Shown one piece after another: positions 58,676-64,000 of a stretch of DNA of 64,000 bases. How positions within the stretch are numbered: position 1 is the first letter of the stretch; each line of letters begins with the position of its first letter. The stretch spans positions 372,001 to 436,000 of the forward strand of contig QJNS01000019.1 of assembly GCA_004154925.1 (NCBI GenBank), given 5' to 3'. A model generated the notes under the pieces. That model was not told where the DNA came from. It saw only the letters and a program-made list of their open reading frames with translations, and did no database searches. The DNA comes from Monosporascus cannonballus. Its lineage: Eukaryota > Ascomycota > Sordariomycetes > Xylariales. Made by a program: the position numbers and the translations under genes.

Positions 58676-60075
58676 CTACATCCCGCGCATGAACCCGCAC
58701 CTCCTCTTCGGCGGCTTAGCGCCTGCATCCTTCCGGAGTTCCTTCTCCTCGTCCTTAGTAATTACCGCGTACTTGTCCTTGTCCCTCCCGGCGGCGCGCC
58801 GGCCCCTCCTGCTCTTCCAGCGCATGAAGTAGCAGCAGAGCGGGAACAAGACGACGTTGACGGCGCTCCAGGCGGACAGGACGCTGAGGTTGAGGCAGAT
58901 GCGGGAGTGCGGGTCAAACAAGACTTGGCGGCTGGCCTGGACGGTGTGATGTAACGGCCAGGCGTGGTCCCAGCGGAAGAGCCAGGGTGCCGGCTCGGGC
59001 GAGTAGAACCACGTCGTCCCGTTGGTGATGACCCGGAAGATGAGCTAGAGCGCCGTCTACGGCTGGCCGATGACCATGGCCACGTCCTTGCACGCGATGC
59101 CCAGCACGTTCATCCCCACGAAATTGACCATCCAACTACACGGGGAACGAGGCCCACCAGTACGCCGTCGCGTTGAATGCCACGTCCGCCTCCGGGCCGG
59201 GCGGCGGCCAAAACAGGATGCGGAAAGGGAGCGAGACGAGCGAGTAGGCTAGCGAGATGAAGAGGTATTCCACAGTCGTCGCGCACGGCCACCAGATGAT
59301 GAATTTCTAGTAATGGAGCGGCGGATGCCCCTGAGGCCTGGACGTATTTCTACTCACGGGATCAGCGTCGTGCCTGCGCTGCTAGAAGTGGGTCATTCAC
59401 CATGTGGACCGGCAGGAAAAACGAAAACGAAAGAAGGCCATGATGAGAAGCTAGATAAACCGCATGGTGATAACGGGCGTTGCCACTGCTGGTTGAAATG
59501 GCCCAGACCGATTTGGAGGGCGAGACACCGGAGTTCACTGCAGCAGGCGCGTTCGCCATTGCCATCCTGGAATAAGAGCTATTCTACATGAGAGCTTGGC
59601 TCCATTGGGAACCAAACTCTGCTACGGACTGTCTCGATAGCGCTTCCAGTTGTGGAATGATGTAGTTGTAATAAGAGCCCTCTTGTCTGGGTTGCAATAG
59701 GATGGACTGAATCACACCAGCGGGATCACAGGGTGAGTTCCCAATCGTCACAACTTCCTGGAGGAGCGCAGTTGCGTTAGGTTGATGATGATGGCGGCAT
59801 AACAGTCAAAGTTGTAGAAGGCCTGACGCACTGCGACGAGTCCATCGTCTCTGTGCTATTCGTAGCATAGTCGGTCCCACGACCGGCGTCACCTTATCAG
59901 GGTGCCACTTGCGCGTCGAAATCGACGACGTTGACCACTAGGTTCTGCATAGTCTTATCTACCACGAAGACGTCCGCCCAATACGGCGACAAACCGCCAT
60001 GGTGGCGCATAGGAGGATTAACACTAGCAGAGCCGTCAAGCTGGTGGACTGCCGACATACGTGCTTCGAAACCCG
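58676..60075 (-). pseudogene. SNG1/DUF3533-type membrane protein, pseudogene
   Basis: Read on the minus strand, broken frames follow the order of the nitrosoguanidine-resistance (SNG1, DUF3533) family. An N-terminal piece near 59985-59940 (YWADVFVVDKTMQNLVVNVV) comes first. A membrane segment near 59450-59390 (LLSFSFFLPVHM) follows, then YLFISLAYSLVSLPFRILFW near 59280-59220, then WMVNFVGMNVLGIACKDVAM with two TAG codons just after it where tryptophans are expected. The end reads HAWPLHHTVQASRQVLFD and VLFPLCCYFMRWK, with a basic tail to 58676. The C-terminal part is GC-rich and recent-looking; the N-terminal half is more eroded. The two TGG-to-TAG changes are C-to-T on the + strand at CpA, as RIP would give. 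Confidence 0.6.
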
Positions 60076-61429
60076 CCCGTGACCGCCCATTGCACTACAA
60101 CTTTCTTCCTGACTTGGTTCAGCTGGGGATCCCAGACGCCGACGCTCCGTCGAGGCCGTTTCTCGAGGCTCTTCTCCAGGAACCGCCATGTTCTTGGTCT
60201 TGGTCATCATCATGGGACATGATGATTTGTACGGAGCGGTCGAACTCTGTGAAGGGGCCGGTGGGACATGACCTCGGTTGCAGCAGAGTCTGAGGCGCTT
60301 CACTGGAGGACAATGATAAGATCCGATGCGACGAGGGCGCTGTCGCCTCGCGGCGCCATCTAAGAGATAGAAGGACGGATAGGAGCCACAGAAGCATACG
60401 TATCATCGGGCCAGGGCCGCTTAGCGAGTTCGAATAACAGGAACATCAATCTCCTGTGGTTCGAACATCCTCTGTTCCCTTTTACCAGGCGTTATTGAGG
60501 CAGAACCCCAAAGCATGACTCGGATACCGTCATAGAACCGGCACACCACGATCGTAAAGCGCCGGCCGCTTACCTTCGTTACTTGGTCCTTAATGACGGC
60601 GACTGCCTGTGATGTCATTCGTCAGAGCCAGCCCACCTGTCGCGGCCGAGATCTGGCGGCTGGATTCTGGATCCCAACCGGGCGACAGAAGACACCCATT
60701 GGTTCTTGACTAGTCCCTAATAAGTATTGATGAACGGTTTGGTTCAAGGTCGAACGCCTTCGGGGTCAACGAAGTTTTCCTAGCGAGCCGTAGGTAGACA
60801 TCGGCAGGATTAAGTTGAGCAGCACGGCTCTCGCTAGCAACCTTAGAAGTTCATCATTATCCGCTTACGCCTCTCTGGAATTCATCTCGGTGCCGGTAAC
60901 AAACACCCGACATGGTAAAGTCCAGTACGTCGGTTAAGCCGGTGAGAGATTGACATTCCATTCTTTTCCTCGGAGAATACCGCAGAGAGCTGCCTGCATA
61001 TAAGTCAAGTCGCCAATTCGTTCCAACGAATTGGTCGTTGTGGTTGGGAAAGAGCCCTGATACTTCGCCTGATCGCTTGTTCTAGATAAACCACGTGATC
61101 AAGGTATAGAGTGGATTCTCCACCAAACGGAACCTTCATGTACGATGATAGTCATGCACTACGGGAAACGGATCTTCCAAACTAACACAACAACGTCGTG
61201 CCCCTGACTCTGGACTTAGTCGATCCCCTCGTTCTCCTGAAAATCACGCATTTCTAATTTTAGAGTCTAATGGGGTTCCACGTATCAGGACAACCAGCTG
61301 TGGCTTATTAACCCATATGTTAATTCGTCGGGCTTAACTCTTTCTGTGTTGAACGCCGACCAAGCCACAACTCCACGCGGTTGTCCAGCGCTACAATAGA
61401 AGCTAGGCCACGGAAGTTGCACCATATAT
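60076..61429. other. Gene-free stretch
   Basis: Possibly the far N-terminal part of the SNG1-like relic at its left edge. Beyond 60420 I see only short frames, for example 60421-60618 (-), with no motif. Confidence 0.35.
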
Positions 61430-61460
61430 TAATGGCTTAAGCAAAATGCTTAAGCCATTA
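61430..61460. repeat. Perfect 14-bp inverted repeat (hairpin)
   Basis: TAATGGCTTAAGCA, a 3-base AAA loop, then the exact complement. A separate perfect palindrome, ACCATATATATGGT, lies at 61522-61535. No gene adjoins either one. Confidence 0.85.
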
Positions 61461-61710
61461 CCGCGTAGACTTTTGAGTGCCGTTAGCAGCGCCATCTCAG
61501 CTGGTGGCGGCCGCTATATGCACCATATATATGGTATCGACAATTACGATATCACGGTCATGGGCTTTTAGTCTGTTCGATTTTCAGGGCGATGGCCAAC
61601 TAAAACTCTCCGTCAATGAGTCCGGCAACTCCGACACCTCAGAATGCTGTTGCTGCTCCACCATATCTTAGCTTTCGGCCCGATATACTCCCCTAACGTT
61701 AGTTCTTGTA

Positions 61711-61900
61711 CAATACACATGGGTATTTTCTGTTAGTAGCCTTCACTGGGTCCACTCCGGAGTTGCGTGGCTCCTTTAAAATTGTATATACAACGAAGTG
61801 GCTAATGGATCTTATATGATTTCTTCGGGAATCTACATAATAATCGTATTTGGGAGATAGTGGGTTGGTGGTGGAAGTTAACAGAAATACACGTGTATTA
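61711..61900. mobile_element. MITE-like element 2 (Tc1/mariner-type ends)
   Basis: The left end (61711-61736, CAATACACATGGGTATTTTC then TGTTAG) and the right end (61877-61900, inverted) match with a few differences. Each end is flanked by TA. It shares the inner terminal words GGGTATTTTCTGTTAG with element 1 at 30341-30617. The interior differs from that of element 1 and has no open frame. Confidence 0.65.
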
Positions 61901-62318
61901 TAGCCTCGCGCCTTAGGCAAAGACTCTGCCATGAGGTACGAGGGAAAATAGATGGGTGCCATGCTTCATGAATCTTGTTCTTGTCCCTGGGGCCATTGGC
62001 CCATCCATTCTATTTCAACTCTGGTGTGGCGAGCAATGCTCTCCGCGTTGTCCTATCTCCGTCCTTTGTAATTCCTCCTAATCAAGCCTATGCTGGTTCC
62101 CCGCTCGATTTTCATCAATATCGAAAATGGTTGTTACGAAGCTTGTGCCAACTTCTGCAGTGATGCAAGGAAAATCTCTTGGTTGTCTCCGCCGGTGCCT
62201 TTTGCTAGAATGCCAATAACCCAACGCCAAACTCGCAGTGACCCTTTCCCAGAATTGCTAAATAGCCAATATGATCAGACAGGAGAAAAAGACGAATGTC
62301 GTGTCGATATGTACGAAT
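61901..62318. other. 3' flank of the bZIP gene
   Basis: The downstream side of the minus-strand bZIP gene. I see no other gene here. Confidence 0.45.
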
Positions 62319-64000
62319 TTATAAACCGATAGTCAATCTCTCCAGCCTAGATAATGAAGCTTCTAGGCCGGCAGATAGACGCTCCACACGCCGCGCTATC
62401 ATGTCAGCGGCTACTTCTTCTTCGGATGCATCGACGAGTTCGTATCGGGCGAATGCCTTCTCAGGCTCAATACCACCGAAAATGTCAATTGCTGATAGGC
62501 TGTTGATATCCATCTCAGTTGGTGTGGACGAGACAACAACGTCGTCATCGTAAATATCACCATCGAGATCCGCAACGACCTTCTCAGTGGCAGCATCAGC
62601 CGGAGCGCCAGGGAGCTGCGGCTTTTCAACCGATGGTGAGACGGGTGACTCGACTACGGGAGCCTCAACCTTCTCATTGTCCGACGCCGGGGCTTCGTCT
62701 ACAGAATGAGATGGCTTCTCAGATAACAACGAGGTGTCGATTTCGGGCATCTCGGGAGTTTCAACTGTGAAGACCGTCGGCTGGTAGTTGAAAGACGAGT
62801 CGCCCTCAATATTCAACATGGAGAAGTCCATCGCCTGCTCCGGAACCATAACCATACCGCCTGTTTGCTGCTGAGCATGTTGCGTCGCGACGTAAGGGTT
62901 GACATCCTTGGGGATTTGCTGGGGCCCCGGTTGTCTTTGCTCAACCTTGGGAGCCTGTTGCTGCTGTGGCTGCGGAAGACCGGTAGGGTTCTGGCTCAGA
63001 TGCTCTAGGAAGTTAGAGAAGGAGGGAGAAGCGAGAAGCATCTTAGTCAAATCGGACAACCGTCGGTTCTCCTCGACAAGTGCTCTGTTCTGAGAACGGA
63101 GATCGCTGTTCTCGGTAACCTTAGTAGCGATTTCGGCCTCGAGTTGGCTAATGTACTCTAGTGCAAAGTTAATGACCGTGAAAAGACTATCGATGTGTCT
63201 GGTCTCTTACCCTTTCGTCTCGACCGGAAGGCACGTGCCGAGACTTTGTTTCGCAGCTGTCGTCTCTCTTTGCTGCTGAGTTTCTTACCCTCCTCACTAG
63301 CCAATAACCTTTCATCCTCATCCATCTCGTCCTCCTCCTTTTTGGGTCGGGGGATTTGCAGCAAAGGAGAGTTATCCTGTTGCTCCGGCGCGGCCGGCTT
63401 CGCGCGCATCGAGTTAAGGAGCTGCGTGATCTTCTGTTCAACAAGCGGATCAGACGGATGGGGTGCCTTGGGTCGGTGTTGTTTGACCTGCTGGTTCTGT
63501 CTCTGCTGTTGCTGGAGCATTTGCTGTTGTTGTCGCTGTTGTGCTTGAGCCTTCTCTAGGGCCTGCTGCCGGTGCATACCAGGGTACATCCGTCCAACAT
63601 TGCTCGTCTGCGAAGGAACAGTGGGCGACGACAGCGTATGAACATCTTGGCCCCCAATAGCATTGGGGTCTATAGTAGACTCAGGGAAGAAGAATGAGTC
63701 TGCGGGCGACTCGAAGTCGACCTCCATATCCGGCATTGTGGACGACGATGTTTGAGAAGGCGGCGCATTGAAGTCGAAAACTTCCTCGGCCCGGGGTATG
63801 TACTCTAGAGTGTATCCGATGTGGGCATTACTCTGGTTGACAGCAAGGGTGCTAGCCAAAGCACCAGGAACGAAAGGCGTCTGCTGCTTATACTGATCAT
63901 ACTGATGACTAGGTCCAGACATGGGTTGACTCGAAGGCAGTGTCGTGGGAGTTGTGACTACTGGCGACGGTCGGGCAAACTGCTGTTTATTCGTCGTAGG
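62319..64000 (-). CDS. bZIP transcription factor, 5' end beyond the window
   Basis: Minus strand: exon 1 is >64000-63211 and exon 2 is 63157-62319, with a 53-bp intron (GTAAGA donor, CTAG acceptor) inside the bZIP. At least 542 residues are visible. The basic region reads KERRQLRNKVSARAFRSRRK and is split after its last Lys. The leucine zipper follows (EYISQLEAEIATKVTENSDL, then LVEENRRLSDL). The N-terminal half is Gln-rich (a run near 63480-63560) and acidic. The C-terminal half is Pro/Gln-rich and acidic. An ATG at 63922 could be a start, but the frame stays open and protein-like (FARPSPVVTTPTTLPSSQP) to the window edge, so I treat the gene as partial. It is expected to bind DNA as a dimer in the nucleus. 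Confidence 0.88.

Overview
The window is nuclear DNA of a filamentous ascomycete (Pezizomycotina, most likely Sordariomycetes). The evidence is short GT-AG introns of about 46-80 bp with CTAAC/CTGAC-type branch sites, no operons, and fungal families: UFD2, a Dck1-type DOCK GEF, an MFS alpha-glucoside-type sugar transporter, an F-box protein, a bZIP factor and a fungal C2H2 family. No rRNA, tRNA, CRISPR or bacterial signal was found.

Layout: twelve genes look intact, or intact apart from a window edge, and sit as islands in long gene-poor DNA. From left to right they are ufd2 (3' part, +), a C2H2 zinc-finger protein (+), the large DOCK-family GEF (+), a type II membrane glycosyltransferase-like protein (+), an amidase with a disrupted 5' end (+), an MFS sugar transporter with seven exons (+), an F-box protein (-), a DUF1624/HGSNAT-like multi-span membrane protein (-), a large acidic single-span protein (-), a CXC-domain protein (+), a small unrecognised protein with conserved-looking His and Cys motifs (+), and a bZIP factor that runs off the right edge (-). 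I re-joined exons by reading frame, splice sites and family similarity. Several starts differ from the longest open frame because that frame begins at a non-ATG codon.

The gene-poor blocks (2.3-6.1, 7.5-14.4, 20.7-24.2, 29.2-32.5, 46.7-49.8 and 50.5-62.3 kb) are not empty. They hold decayed coding relics: a carboxylesterase fragment, a FRAG1/DRAM/SFK1 fragment, a NACHT/STAND-type fragment and an SNG1/DUF3533-type membrane protein with TGG-to-TAG changes. They also hold short repeats not explained by genes: two Tc1/mariner-like MITEs sharing a terminal inverted repeat (30.3 and 61.7 kb), three copies of a 166-bp repeat in and beside the STAND relic (53.5, 54.0 and 55.2 kb), and a pair of promoter-like repeats that keep a stem-loop although the stem bases differ by mostly C-to-T and G-to-A changes (55.9 and 56.5 kb). 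This fits repeat-induced point mutation (RIP) or similar decay acting on duplicated accessory DNA between core housekeeping genes.

The intact genes do not form an obvious pathway or secondary-metabolite cluster. The most unusual region is 50.5-62.3 kb, where an NLR-type relic, a drug-resistance-type relic, a candidate secreted peptide and most of the repeats lie together.
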